Assembly: GCA_012960535.1 (NCBI GenBank) | Contig: DUBB01000027.1 | Span: 175,487-239,486, forward strand | DNA: 64,000 nt | Reading direction: 5' to 3' | From: Gammaproteobacteria bacterium | Lineage (GTDB): Bacteria > Pseudomonadota > Gammaproteobacteria > Pseudomonadales > Azotimanducaceae | Shown: positions 45,938 to 54,648 of the stretch, piece by piece | Layout of the letters: every line of letters begins with the position of its first letter | Position numbering within the stretch: position 1 is the first letter of the stretch | Translations under genes and position numbers: made by a program | The notes under the pieces: model-generated | Seen by the model: only the letters and a program-made list of their open reading frames with translations | Database searches by the model: none | Told to the model about the DNA's origin: nothing

Positions 45938-47155
45938 ATGACGATTGACAAGAGCGATCATGATTTCGATTTTGCACCCATTAAACTGAAAATGCAGAAC
46001 TACATCGATAAGGGGTTATTGTCGTGCATCAGTACGGTCATTTTACGCGGTACTGATGTGCTTGATGTTCAGCATCTGGGTTTCCAGGACCTGGAGAGAA
46101 AATCAGTTTTGCGGGAAGATGCTATTTTCAGAATTTATTCCAATACCAAGATCATTACGTCAGTGGCCCTAATGCAATTCTATGAGGCAGGTCGCTTTCG
46201 GCTGGACGATGCCTTATCGACCTATCTGCCTGAGTTTGCTGATATGCAGGTGCTGAACCCGGGGGCAACTGCAGCGCATGACCTGAACAGTGCCAAGGGT
46301 CCGATCCTCATAAAGCATATCCTGAGCCATAGTGCAGGCTTGAGTTACGGTCATTTCGAGCCAGATTCAGTGATTGATCAGCTGTATTCCGAGCAGGGTA
46401 TCGGTGCTGTGATGGAAGGCGGTGGTGATCTGGAGGCGCTGTCGCAGCAGGTGGCGAGCTTACCGCTGGTATATGAACCCGGTACCTTCTGGCGATATTC
46501 GGTGGCCACTGATATCTGTGCGCGACTGGTTGAAGTGCTTTCCGGTGAGAAGTTTGATTCCTATCTGAGAGACCATATTTTTACTCCGCTACGGATGGTT
46601 GATACGGATTTCTGGGTTCCAGAGGATAAGGTTCATCGTTTCACGACCCTGTATGCACCGACTAATTTGATGGATCCCATGAATACAGCACTGGTGAAAC
46701 ATGATGATGCTATCAGTGGGCGATTTAATAGTCCTGGTCGATTCCTCAGTGGTGGAGCTGGGCTCGTGTCGACGGTTTCAGATTATCTAAATTTCATTCG
46801 CATGATTGCAAATGGTGGTGAGTGGTTTGGCCAGCGCATAATAAAATCAGAGACCCTAAAGTTAATGCGTACCAATCAGTTGGCGCAAGGCGTGGGAGTA
46901 AATTTCTTGATGTGGCAAATGCCAGGCACTGTTTTTGGTCTCGGCTTCGCACTTAAATCGCAGCTGTCCCAGACTGATCATCCGGATTCACAGGATGAGT
47001 ACCACTGGGGTGGCGTAGCTGGCACGCATAGCTGGTTGGCGCCGCACGCTGACATCGCCGGGATGTGTTTTACGCAACGTATGCCAGGCTTCCTTCATCC
47101 GTTCAGCTTTGAATTTAAATCAATGGTTTACGCTACTATGGCGGGTAGCAGTTAA
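45938..47155 (+). CDS. Class C beta-lactamase-fold serine hydrolase
   Basis: 405 residues. The nucleophile motif is SNTKIITS (SxxK, about residue 64), with YSVATDICARLVEVL for the tyrosine motif and WGGVAGTHSWL as third motif. No signal peptide is seen, which argues for an esterase or lactonase over a beta-lactamase. GAGG is before the ATG. It is followed after 185 bases by a carboxylesterase gene on the same strand. Only distant similarity to the other family member at 28163 is visible. Confidence 0.88.
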   Translation: MTIDKSDHDFDFAPIKLKMQNYIDKGLLSCISTVILRGTDVLDVQHLGFQDLERKSVLREDAIFRIYSNTKIITSVALMQFYEAGRFRLDDALSTYLPEFADMQVLNPGATAAHDLNSAKGPILIKHILSHSAGLSYGHFEPDSVIDQLYSEQGIGAVMEGGGDLEALSQQVASLPLVYEPGTFWRYSVATDICARLVEVLSGEKFDSYLRDHIFTPLRMVDTDFWVPEDKVHRFTTLYAPTNLMDPMNTALVKHDDAISGRFNSPGRFLSGGAGLVSTVSDYLNFIRMIANGGEWFGQRIIKSETLKLMRTNQLAQGVGVNFLMWQMPGTVFGLGFALKSQLSQTDHPDSQDEYHWGGVAGTHSWLAPHADIAGMCFTQRMPGFLHPFSFEFKSMVYATMAGSS

Positions 47156-47340
47156 AGTCCTCAAAGCCGGTGCCGAAGTCACTAGCATCACAGTAGAAGG
47201 CAGCTGGCAGTCTATTCATGAATCATCAGACCTAAAAGGTAACGGCCACAAAATCAGTTGTTTGCTTTGGTCGTGGTGGTATCGTGTTTCTGGCGGCAAT
47301 CTTATTTAATGGCCTGGCAGCGGTTAAGGGAGACACTCAC

Positions 47341-48861
47341 ATGAACCATAACGTCGAGACGACCTATGGCTGGATAGTCGGTGATGACACCGATACTGAT
47401 CCAGCAATACGGGTTTTCAAGGGTATACCCTATGCACAGCCGCCGCTAGGTAACTTGCGCTGGAAACCCCCGGAAGCGCCTATGGCGTGGACCGGAATGC
47501 GAAGTGCCAGTGAGTTTTCGTTGCCTTGCTGGCAGTCCCATAGTGAGGATGCTTTTGTCTGGAGCAGAGGTGTCTTTGAGCGCAGTGAAGACTGTCTTTA
47601 TCTGAATATCTGGAGCCCGGAAGATGCTGACAAGCTACCTGTGATGGTCTGGTTTCACGGTGGTGCCCACACCGGTGGCTGGGGTCATAACGCGCTTTTT
47701 GATGGAACAAATCTGGCTCGACAGGGTGTTGTCCTGGTGACCATCAATTACCGATTGGGGCCCTGGGGCTTTTTGGCACACCCGCTGTTATCTGAAGAAT
47801 CGCCTAATGGTTCCTCGGGTAACTATGGGCTCCTCGATAAAATAAGTGCACTTAAATGGGTTCAGCAGAATATTTCTGCTTTTGGTGGGGATGCAGCTAA
47901 TGTGACCGTATTTGGCCAGTCCGCTGGCTCCCAGAGTACCTGCGCTTTGATGACCTCTCCCTTGGCAAGAGGTTTGTTTCACAAGGCGATTGGCCAGTCG
48001 GCCAGCTGCCTGGGAGCCTTTTCCAGTGATGCTAATGGTTTTGTAACGGGCAGGGAACTGGTATCAGAACTAGCTGAGGATATGAGTCTGGATCAGCTCA
48101 GGGCGGTCTCTAATGAGCGATTGCTGGGCGCTTGCCTGGCAACAAACTGGGCCAGTCGGAGTCGTATCACGATCGATGGCTGGGTCCTGCCAGAAGTTCC
48201 AGAAAACGTTTTCAGGAAAGGTGCAGCAGCCAGGATGCCGCTACTGGTGGGTTGCCTGGCTAACGAAGGTCATTTACTGATTCCTCTCAATCAGGGCCTG
48301 ACCCATGACCAGTTTGACGACTATTTGTTAAGGAACTTTGGCGGTGGTGAAAGCCAGGTTCAGGCGATTAAAGCGGCTTATGTAGAAGAAATTCAGCAAT
48401 CCCCGGGAATAGCCCAGCATGCGATTGCCACGGATCTGTTCATGGCATTAAGCATGCGACAATGGGCCAGCTTCAATAGCCGGGCGGATCAACCGACTTT
48501 CCTTTATTTTATGGATCATGTCCCACCAGCATCGCGAATCTATTTGCCTGATACCGCCGAGCTGGAGCTTCCTGGTGGTCCGCGAAGCGCTGGTGCTTAC
48601 CATTCGGGTGACCTGGCTTATGTCTTTAATAATCTGGATAAAGCAGGCGCCTATTGGTTACCAGACGATTACCCGTTAGCGGAGCTTGTGAGTCATTATT
48701 GGACTAATTTTGCCAGGAATGGCAACCCAAACGGTGCTGATTTGCCCCACTGGCAGGCCTACCATCCCCAGGGGCATAGCACCATGCTATTGAATGCAAC
48801 TGCTCGATCCAGCATGGGTATTCGCCTGGCTAAACTTGATGCCCTGCAGGCGGCTATGTAG
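47341..48861 (+). CDS. Type B carboxylesterase
   Basis: About 506 residues from the ATG at 47341 (GGGAGA upstream); earlier in-frame codons would add a hydrophobic stretch but lack family similarity. The oxyanion loop is WFHGGAHTGGWG, the nucleophile elbow GQSAGSQST with Ser about residue 200, and the His in YHSGDLAYVF. The Arg/Asn-rich C-terminal domain is standard. It hydrolyses carboxylic esters, possibly those produced by the Baeyer-Villiger enzyme encoded upstream. It ends 10 bases from the convergent methyltransferase gene. Confidence 0.92.
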   Translation: MNHNVETTYGWIVGDDTDTDPAIRVFKGIPYAQPPLGNLRWKPPEAPMAWTGMRSASEFSLPCWQSHSEDAFVWSRGVFERSEDCLYLNIWSPEDADKLPVMVWFHGGAHTGGWGHNALFDGTNLARQGVVLVTINYRLGPWGFLAHPLLSEESPNGSSGNYGLLDKISALKWVQQNISAFGGDAANVTVFGQSAGSQSTCALMTSPLARGLFHKAIGQSASCLGAFSSDANGFVTGRELVSELAEDMSLDQLRAVSNERLLGACLATNWASRSRITIDGWVLPEVPENVFRKGAAARMPLLVGCLANEGHLLIPLNQGLTHDQFDDYLLRNFGGGESQVQAIKAAYVEEIQQSPGIAQHAIATDLFMALSMRQWASFNSRADQPTFLYFMDHVPPASRIYLPDTAELELPGGPRSAGAYHSGDLAYVFNNLDKAGAYWLPDDYPLAELVSHYWTNFARNGNPNGADLPHWQAYHPQGHSTMLLNATARSSMGIRLAKLDALQAAM

Positions 48862-48870
48862 TGCAGCATC

Positions 48871-49491
48871 CTACACTTTGCCAGTCACTATCCACAGCGG
48901 GTCACCGTGCTGAGGCGAGCAATCCCGAAATTGTGACGATGCATATCCAGCCTGTTCAAGATAAGATTTTACCAGTTGAATTCTTTCATTAGCGGGCAAG
49001 ACCTGGAACGCGGCAATGGCCTTGGTTGGAAAACAGCGATGCGACATGGCTATGGCAATCTGGCCGCCGGGTTTCAGGCACTTCCTTAGGGAGTCGAGTA
49101 CAGCAATAGGTTTTATTAGATATTGTATGGACACCGTGATCATGGCGTAATCAAACCTGGCCGGATCCAACGGGCAATTTGGATCCTGATTAAGGTCATG
49201 GACGCACCAATCGGTCAATCTGGGGTTGCGGCGCAGTTCTTCGGCGTTCATACCGAGCCCGGTGACTCGTCCAAACTGCATCTCCTCGGGTAAATGCGAT
49301 ACCCAGGAGGACATACAGTCCAATAAATCAGATCCTTCCTGCAGGAAATGTCGATAATATTCAGTCAGTTGATCGATGGTTGCGAGGTCGATGTGCTGCA
49401 CCAGCCTGGGTTGCGCATAGAAATAATGGTCTGCCGAGTTATCCTGTCGATCAAACCAGTGGCTGGGTAGGGTCTTGTCGGTGTCTGGCAT
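48871..49491 (-). CDS. Class I SAM-dependent methyltransferase-like protein
   Basis: 206 residues. The middle contains MSSWVSHLP, then GRVTGLGMNAEEL and FDYAMITVSIQYLIKP, the latter two corresponding to motifs I and IV of a Rossmann methyltransferase. PGGQIAIAMSHRCFPT fits motif V-VI. The glycine-rich first motif is degenerate (VTGLGMN), and the protein is short, so activity is not certain. It follows the class III aminotransferase on the same strand after 28 bases and is probably cotranscribed with it. Confidence 0.75.
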   Translation of the reverse strand: MPDTDKTLPSHWFDRQDNSADHYFYAQPRLVQHIDLATIDQLTEYYRHFLQEGSDLLDCMSSWVSHLPEEMQFGRVTGLGMNAEELRRNPRLTDWCVHDLNQDPNCPLDPARFDYAMITVSIQYLIKPIAVLDSLRKCLKPGGQIAIAMSHRCFPTKAIAAFQVLPANERIQLVKSYLEQAGYASSQFRDCSPQHGDPLWIVTGKV

Positions 49492-49519
49492 GATGCTAGC
49501 TCGTCAGATAGATTCTGAT

Positions 49520-50893
49520 CTAGTTACGGTTTACCCCGTATTGCTTTGCGGTGGCATCCAGTGCAACCGCAAGGCGGTGGATCAACAGATCTATTTCTTC
49601 TCTGTTGATGATAAGAGGCGGTGCGCTGATAACTGAATCACCTACCTGGCGAATCATGAGATTATTGTCGACCGCACTGTTACGGCAGAATACAGCGGCC
49701 TGGCTGTCTGGTGCTAATCTGGTTGTGCTGTCCTTGTCGCGAACCAGCTCAAGGGCACCGAGCATCCCCTGGCTACGGGCTTCACCGACGATAGGATGTT
49801 CTGCCAGGGAGGCCCACTGTTCGGCCCAGTAACGCATGGTGTCAGACTGGATTTTTTCCAGCAGGGCTGTTTGCTGGTAGATCTTGAGGGTTGCTTCCCC
49901 AGCTGCACAGGCGGCTGGATGTCCTGAATAGGTAAAACCATGGGTGAATTCACCCCCTTTGCTGGTAAGGACTTCAGCAATGCCATCGCGTACCGCGACG
50001 CCGCCGAGAGGCTGATAGCCATTGGTAACCGCTTTTGCGAAGGTGATGAGATCAGGTTCATAGCCAAAGGTCTGGCAGCCAAACCATTGACCGGTCCTGC
50101 CAAAGCCGCAGATGACTTCATCACTGATCAGCAGCACTCCCCGCTGCTTGCATATCAGGTCAATTTCGGGCCAGTAGGAATCCGGCGGTATGATAACGCC
50201 ACCGGCTCCCTGGACAGGCTCTGCTATAAATGCAGCTACCCTGCCAGCACCGAGCTCATCAATCTTGTCGGCGAGTTTATTAGCATACTGTTTACCGAAT
50301 TCATCCCTGGTTAGATTTTCGGCTAGTTCAAAACTATAGGGTTGTTCGATATGGTGAACATAATTAAGCCCGGTGAATTGCTCATGCATGCCCTTCATGC
50401 CGCCAAGACTGGCAGCTGCTATGGTACTGCCGTGATAAGCATTTTTTCGGCTGATGATCAGTTTTTTTTCTGGCATATCGATGAGATCAAAATAGCGGTG
50501 TACCAGCCGGATATTCGTGTCGTTGGCTTCTGATCCGGAATTGGTGAGAAAGAAGTGATTGAAGGCCTCTGGGAAAACCTGGCTGAGACGCTGGCTCAGG
50601 CGTATGGTGGCATCGGTTGTGCAGTTAAAGAAACTGTTATAGAAAGGCAACTTTTCCAGCTGTTCTGCTACCGCGGTTTTGATGCTGTCCTGGCTGTAAC
50701 CTAGGTTAGTGCACCACAGGCCAGACATGCCATCGAGAATTCTATTACCGTCGGCATCTTCAATATAAATGTGCTCGCCGCCCACATAAGTGCGACCGCC
50801 TTGTTTCTTGTGGTGCTTGAAATCGGTAAATGGGTGCAGCAGGGAGCTCCGGTCCAGATTGGAAAGCTCAGTTGATCTATCTTGTCTGCCCAT
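49520..50893 (-). CDS. Class III aminotransferase (putrescine/omega-amine transaminase-like)
   Basis: 457 residues. The opening HPFTDFKHHKKQGGRTYVGGEHIYIEDADGNRILDGMSGLWC (given here only as a landmark in parts: HPFTDF near residue 21 and DGMSGLWCTNLGY near 54) matches omega-amine/putrescine:pyruvate transaminases such as SpuC. The PLP Asp is in LLISDEVICGFGRTGQWFG and the lysine in ITFAKAVTNGYQP. AAGGA precedes the ATG. It is divergent, across a 680-base region, from puuD, puuA and agmatinase, so it likely deaminates putrescine or gamma-glutamylputrescine. The name is supported by motif and neighbourhood, not by a search. Confidence 0.87.
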   Translation of the reverse strand: MGRQDRSTELSNLDRSSLLHPFTDFKHHKKQGGRTYVGGEHIYIEDADGNRILDGMSGLWCTNLGYSQDSIKTAVAEQLEKLPFYNSFFNCTTDATIRLSQRLSQVFPEAFNHFFLTNSGSEANDTNIRLVHRYFDLIDMPEKKLIISRKNAYHGSTIAAASLGGMKGMHEQFTGLNYVHHIEQPYSFELAENLTRDEFGKQYANKLADKIDELGAGRVAAFIAEPVQGAGGVIIPPDSYWPEIDLICKQRGVLLISDEVICGFGRTGQWFGCQTFGYEPDLITFAKAVTNGYQPLGGVAVRDGIAEVLTSKGGEFTHGFTYSGHPAACAAGEATLKIYQQTALLEKIQSDTMRYWAEQWASLAEHPIVGEARSQGMLGALELVRDKDSTTRLAPDSQAAVFCRNSAVDNNLMIRQVGDSVISAPPLIINREEIDLLIHRLAVALDATAKQYGVNRN

Positions 50894-51363
50894 TTTATTT
50901 GTCCTTGATTGAGTCAGTTATTTAGGTGGATTGCGATTCTGATTAGCGCTGCAGCTCAGTGTTTCAGGTGGCCATGGATCCGCTGGTTAGCTGTGTATCA
51001 GTCAATCTTGATACTAGGTTTAAAATCGAGAAATGCCTTCAGCAGATGGTTGCTTTCCTTCCCAGTTAACAGTACAGCGCGAAAATGAGGCGCGACCCCA
51101 CGCTTATTAGCATTGTCGGGTGCAATAGATCTGATCATATTTGCAGGAATGTGGCAATCACACAGACCATAAATTGAAGCTCAACAGGGAGCCAAGGGTT
51201 TGAACCGTTAATCAGGAAGGGTTGCAAATCTGATTCGGAACTAGTCCCATGATCCAGAAAATTCGATTGTTATGGTATCATCTCGATGATTGATCCAGAT
51301 CCACACGATCTTGAGATTCTGACTTTCCCGGAACAGTACGATTTCGACGAGTAGACAGCAAGA
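50894..51363. other. Large divergent intergenic region before the polyamine genes
   Basis: 470 bases. It probably holds promoters for both directions. A 22-codon frame at 51286-51354 (MIDPDPHDLEILTFPEQYDF start) ends in TAG just before the amidohydrolase relic and may be another decayed piece. No repeat or operator is obvious. Confidence 0.4.
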
Positions 51364-51576
51364 ATGCCGTTATCTTTATCCGCAATGAACGAAGCTTATC
51401 CTAAAAACAGGGGCTTTTTCATGCATCAGGAGGACAAGGTTGGAACTATTGAAGATGGCAAATGGACTGATCCGGCGGTGCTGGAAGAAGATCTATTTGA
51501 AATCCCAGCGGCCCATAGCGGAGACGCTAAAGTGCACATGACCCTGCTTCAGGGTGAGGTCGTTTATCGTAGATGA
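51364..51576 (+). pseudogene. C-terminal relic of a YtcJ-type amidohydrolase
   Basis: A 70-codon open frame whose last 50 residues read DKVGTIEDGKWTDPAVLEED then LFEIPAAHSGDAKVHMTLLQ and GEVVYRR. This lines up with the C-terminal end of YtcJ amidohydrolases, including the intact one at 36884-38611 (GSVSEGKFADLIVLDRNLFE, then IPP). The conserved ADLIVLD reads TDPAVLEE, so even the fragment is altered. The catalytic barrel is absent. Its stop codon overlaps the start of puuD (ATGA at 51573), and its end supplies a GGTGAGG-like Shine-Dalgarno site for that gene. It may still be translated as a short leader. Confidence 0.75.
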
Positions 51577-52340
51577 CCAGACCTGTTGTGTTACTGCCCT
51601 GTGATGTCAAGGCCATGGGCGCCTATCCATTCCACTGTGTTGGCGAAAAGTATATTAATGCAGTCACTCATGGCGCTGGTGCTTTGCCACTATTGCTGCC
51701 GGCTTGGGGCCAGGGCCAGGATATGGAGGCCTGTCTGGAACCTTCGAGCCTGGCACCGCTGCTTGAATCAGTCGATGGATTATTTCTGACGGGGAGCGTG
51801 AGCAACATCCATCCAGACCGTTATGGTTCGGATATGCCGGCATCACGGCCTGATCTACAGAGAGATGATCTGGTATTTCGGCTGGTTGACTGCGCGCTGG
51901 ATATGGGTTTGCCCGTGCTCGCTGTTTGTCGGGGTGTCCAGGAATTAAATGTTGCTCTGGGTGGCTCGCTTAATCCCAGTGTTCATGAAACACCCGGTTT
52001 TCTGGATCATCGGGAACCCCCCGAGGTATCCAGGGAACAGCAGTATTCGGCACGACACCGAATTCATCTTTCTGATCAGGGTAGACTAGCGCATTGGTTG
52101 AGCGGTAAAAATCACTGGGTCAACTCGCTGCATAGTCAAGGTCTTGATCGCCTGGCGGAGTCTTTGTGTATAGAAGCCACGGCGGAAGATGGCTTAGTAG
52201 AGGCCGTTTCAATACCGGGTAGTTGGGTGGTCGGTGTGCAATGGCACCCTGAGTGGCATTTTCAGGAAGATCTACTTTCAAAAACGCTGTTTCAACAGTT
52301 TGGAATTGCTATAAAACAACGCCGGGAGGCCCGCTCCTGA
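51573..52340 (+). CDS. puuD: Gamma-glutamyl-gamma-aminobutyrate hydrolase (PuuD/SpuA-like)
   Basis: 255 residues of the class I glutamine amidotransferase fold. The nucleophile is in LAVCRGVQELNVALGG (Cys about residue 117), as in PuuD where the elbow is CRG. The His-Glu pair is in VVGVQWHPEW. The early segment GAYPFHCVGEKYINAV is typical of PuuD. It would release GABA from gamma-glutamyl-GABA at the end of the gamma-glutamylated putrescine route. It overlaps a relic before it and couples to a membrane protein gene after it, with puuA and agmatinase following. Together with the aminotransferase, this parallels the spuABC set of Pseudomonas. Confidence 0.9.
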   Translation: MTRPVVLLPCDVKAMGAYPFHCVGEKYINAVTHGAGALPLLLPAWGQGQDMEACLEPSSLAPLLESVDGLFLTGSVSNIHPDRYGSDMPASRPDLQRDDLVFRLVDCALDMGLPVLAVCRGVQELNVALGGSLNPSVHETPGFLDHREPPEVSREQQYSARHRIHLSDQGRLAHWLSGKNHWVNSLHSQGLDRLAESLCIEATAEDGLVEAVSIPGSWVVGVQWHPEWHFQEDLLSKTLFQQFGIAIKQRREARS

Positions 52341-53170
52341 TCGCCTGGCTGACAAAACATCATTTTGCATTGTTTAAGTATTTCGTTTACCTGGCGTTAG
52401 CCGCTGATGTGGGCTTCTTTTTTGTTGAAGAATGGATAGCTGCACAACATGTTTTCAAGGATGGTCTGTCCTGGGTCCAAGTGATTCAGGGATTTGCAGC
52501 GACTATCGATACTGCTGCCTGGGTCATCCTGTTATTGATGTTTGAGCTGGAAACGTTTCAGTTGTCCGATGCCAGCCTAACGCCTTCGCTGACCCGTAGT
52601 TTAGTAGCGATCAGAGGCTTGTGTTATGCCCTAATCGCTTATGCCTGTTATGGTTATGTGTTAAAAGCTTTTGCGCTGGCTGATTATCAGGCCGTGATGA
52701 TGAGCGCCAGCTGTGATTATATTGTCAAGGGCTATGGCGTTCTTATTGCAGTTGACGAGTACCAGGCCCTTACCCCAGAAAACTGCGGTGCCCTGACCGG
52801 GCTGGTTTATTTGAATGAGGCAATAAAGGCACTGGCTACATCAGCAACCTTTGAAGATGTGGTGAATCTGGCGAGAATTGATGTGATTAATTCGCTTAGC
52901 TGGATACTGGTTGTCATCATTCTGGAACTTGATGTCTGGCTGGGGGTCGAGGGTCGTCTCTCAAAAGGTTTTGAGTGGTTTAGCTGGCGACTCAAAATTG
53001 CACTTTATATTATTCTGTTGATCGTGGCAGGGTATTGGGGCTGGGCCGGGGATTTCCTGGATTTTTGGGATGCTTTCCTGTGGATTCTGGCATTTGTTTT
53101 TATAGAAAGGAGTGTGTTTGTGTGGGAACAGGATAAAGCAGGTAGCAGATCCTGGGCAGTTTACTCATGA
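52337..53170 (+). CDS. Unknown multi-pass membrane protein coupled to puuD and puuA
   Basis: About 278 residues if it starts at CTG 52337, which overlaps the puuD stop (CTGA) and has GGGAGG seven bases upstream. A GTG at 52253 would add 28 non-membrane residues encoded inside puuD and is less likely. About six hydrophobic segments are visible, for example FKYFVYLALAADVGFFF, AAWVILLLMFEL, LCYALIAYACYGYVL, WILVVIILELDVWLG and IALYIILLIVAGYWGW. I do not recognise the family. Acidic residues (Glu, Asp) lie inside or next to several helices, which could suit a cationic substrate. The gene overlaps puuA by four bases (ATGA). Confidence 0.85.
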   Translation: MIAWLTKHHFALFKYFVYLALAADVGFFFVEEWIAAQHVFKDGLSWVQVIQGFAATIDTAAWVILLLMFELETFQLSDASLTPSLTRSLVAIRGLCYALIAYACYGYVLKAFALADYQAVMMSASCDYIVKGYGVLIAVDEYQALTPENCGALTGLVYLNEAIKALATSATFEDVVNLARIDVINSLSWILVVIILELDVWLGVEGRLSKGFEWFSWRLKIALYIILLIVAGYWGWAGDFLDFWDAFLWILAFVFIERSVFVWEQDKAGSRSWAVYS

Positions 53171-54486
53171 ACAGACCAGAAGCACTTGCCAGCCAGATAG
53201 ATTTGCTCTTGTCGGATGCCAACGGTGTGCCCCGTGGGAAAACAATTGATTCGGCCAGTTTTGACGAAAATGATCTGCCACGGATGGCCGAGGCGATCCT
53301 GTTTCAATGTATCAATGGAGACTATACGGCGTCTGCCATGGCGTCTTTTAATCCCAAGGACGAAGACCTGATTATGCAGCCGGACTGGTCAACCTACCGG
53401 GCAACTCCGTGGAAAAAGGGTGAAGTTGGTCAAGTGATCTGCCGGGCTCTGAACAAAGAGGGTGATCCCCTTCCATATGATGCAAGGAATGTCTTAAACA
53501 GGGTGATCAAGCGCTACCAGGATAAGGGCCTGGAACCGATCGTCGCGCCGGAAATGGAATTTTATCTTCTCGATCCACCGAAACGAGGCGATGTTAGCTT
53601 AACGTCAGGTTCTGGTTTTGATGGCCGGGACGAATTCGGTGGTGAAGCTTTCAGCTTCGACGCTCTGGATCGTTATGGTCCATTGGTCAGTTCATTGCAG
53701 GACATGTGTGCCCAGGCACATATCGACCTCAGCGCCATCGTCCATGAAGTAGGTCCAGGGCAGATTGAATTGAATGTCAGTCATGGCCCTGTGTTGGCCA
53801 TCGCTGACCAGATGTTCCTACTCAAACGCCTGGTAAAAGGCTGTGCATTAAAGCAGGGTTACCTGGCCAGTTTTATGGCCAAACCCTCCTTTGAACTGCC
53901 AGGTTCAGGTTTGCATGTGCATTGCAGTATGCTCAATGCTCAGGGGGCAAATATATTCAGCCTGAAAAATGGACAGGCGCCCGCTGCCCTGCAACATTTT
54001 ATTGGTGGACTGCAGCTCTACCTGCCCGAAGCATTTGCATTACTGGCGCCGAATGTGAATAGCTATAAACGATTTATAGGCGATCAGTCTGCGCCGATTA
54101 ATCTTGCATGGGGTTATGATAATCGCAGTACGGGGTTACGTGTACCTTATGGCCCGGATGACGCAGGTCGGGTGGAAATCAGAATAGCCGGAGCTGATGC
54201 AAACCCTTATCTGTTGTTAGCAGCCATTCTGGCAGCAGGTTTGATGGGGCTTGAGGAAGCGCTGACGCCCGAGGCGCCGAGCGAACAGGATGCCTGGGAT
54301 TTGACAACTGATCTGCCTGATAATATGGCGGAGGGGCTGCGTCGGTTGCAGGCCAGCGAAAAGTTTGCCGAAGCTTTTTCGAAAGAATTTATAGAGGTTT
54401 ATCTGTCCGTAAAAAGGAGTGAACTGAAAGATTTCAGCAGTCGCGTTTCTTCCTGGGAGGTCCATTATCTGGGCAGTATGCTCTAG
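53167..54486 (+). CDS. puuA: Gamma-glutamylpolyamine synthetase (glutamine synthetase family, PuuA-like)
   Basis: 439 residues. Glutamine synthetase motifs are APEMEFYLL, the metal and glutamate site EVGPGQIELNVSHG, the ATP-binding GSGLHVHCSML and NVNSYKRFIG, and the ending RVEIRIAGADANPYLLLAAILAAGLMGLE. The short N-terminal domain beginning DLLLSDANGVPRGKTID is that of PuuA/SpuI-type enzymes, not of ammonia-assimilating GlnA, and there is no adenylylation tyrosine context. It would ligate glutamate to putrescine using ATP. It is coupled to the membrane protein before it and followed by agmatinase. Confidence 0.9.
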   Translation: MNRPEALASQIDLLLSDANGVPRGKTIDSASFDENDLPRMAEAILFQCINGDYTASAMASFNPKDEDLIMQPDWSTYRATPWKKGEVGQVICRALNKEGDPLPYDARNVLNRVIKRYQDKGLEPIVAPEMEFYLLDPPKRGDVSLTSGSGFDGRDEFGGEAFSFDALDRYGPLVSSLQDMCAQAHIDLSAIVHEVGPGQIELNVSHGPVLAIADQMFLLKRLVKGCALKQGYLASFMAKPSFELPGSGLHVHCSMLNAQGANIFSLKNGQAPAALQHFIGGLQLYLPEAFALLAPNVNSYKRFIGDQSAPINLAWGYDNRSTGLRVPYGPDDAGRVEIRIAGADANPYLLLAAILAAGLMGLEEALTPEAPSEQDAWDLTTDLPDNMAEGLRRLQASEKFAEAFSKEFIEVYLSVKRSELKDFSSRVSSWEVHYLGSML

Positions 54487-54648
54487 CTGAGCGGCCGAGA
54501 TTCTCCTTGCCAAGATTTGGTCGAGCCTGGTGCCAGGCTTTACCGGCAAGTAAGCCAACCTGTTGATCGGGATTGTCTCGGCCCAGTTGCTCGACCTTAA
54601 TTGAATTAACAGGCACACTAGCGATAAGCTAACCATAAGACAGAAAGT

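Noticed and set aside
45709-45951. 80-codon leftward frame upstream of the serine hydrolase
   Set aside because: It overlaps the hydrolase start on the other strand and shows no domain.
45938-47155. Antibiotic-resistance beta-lactamase
   Set aside because: The SxxK fold is present, but there is no signal peptide and the tyrosine motif is not YxN; an esterase is more likely. The same applies to 28163-29296.
53167-54486. Ordinary ammonia-assimilating glutamine synthetase
   Set aside because: The short PuuA-like N-terminal domain and linkage to puuD and agmatinase favour gamma-glutamylpolyamine synthetase.
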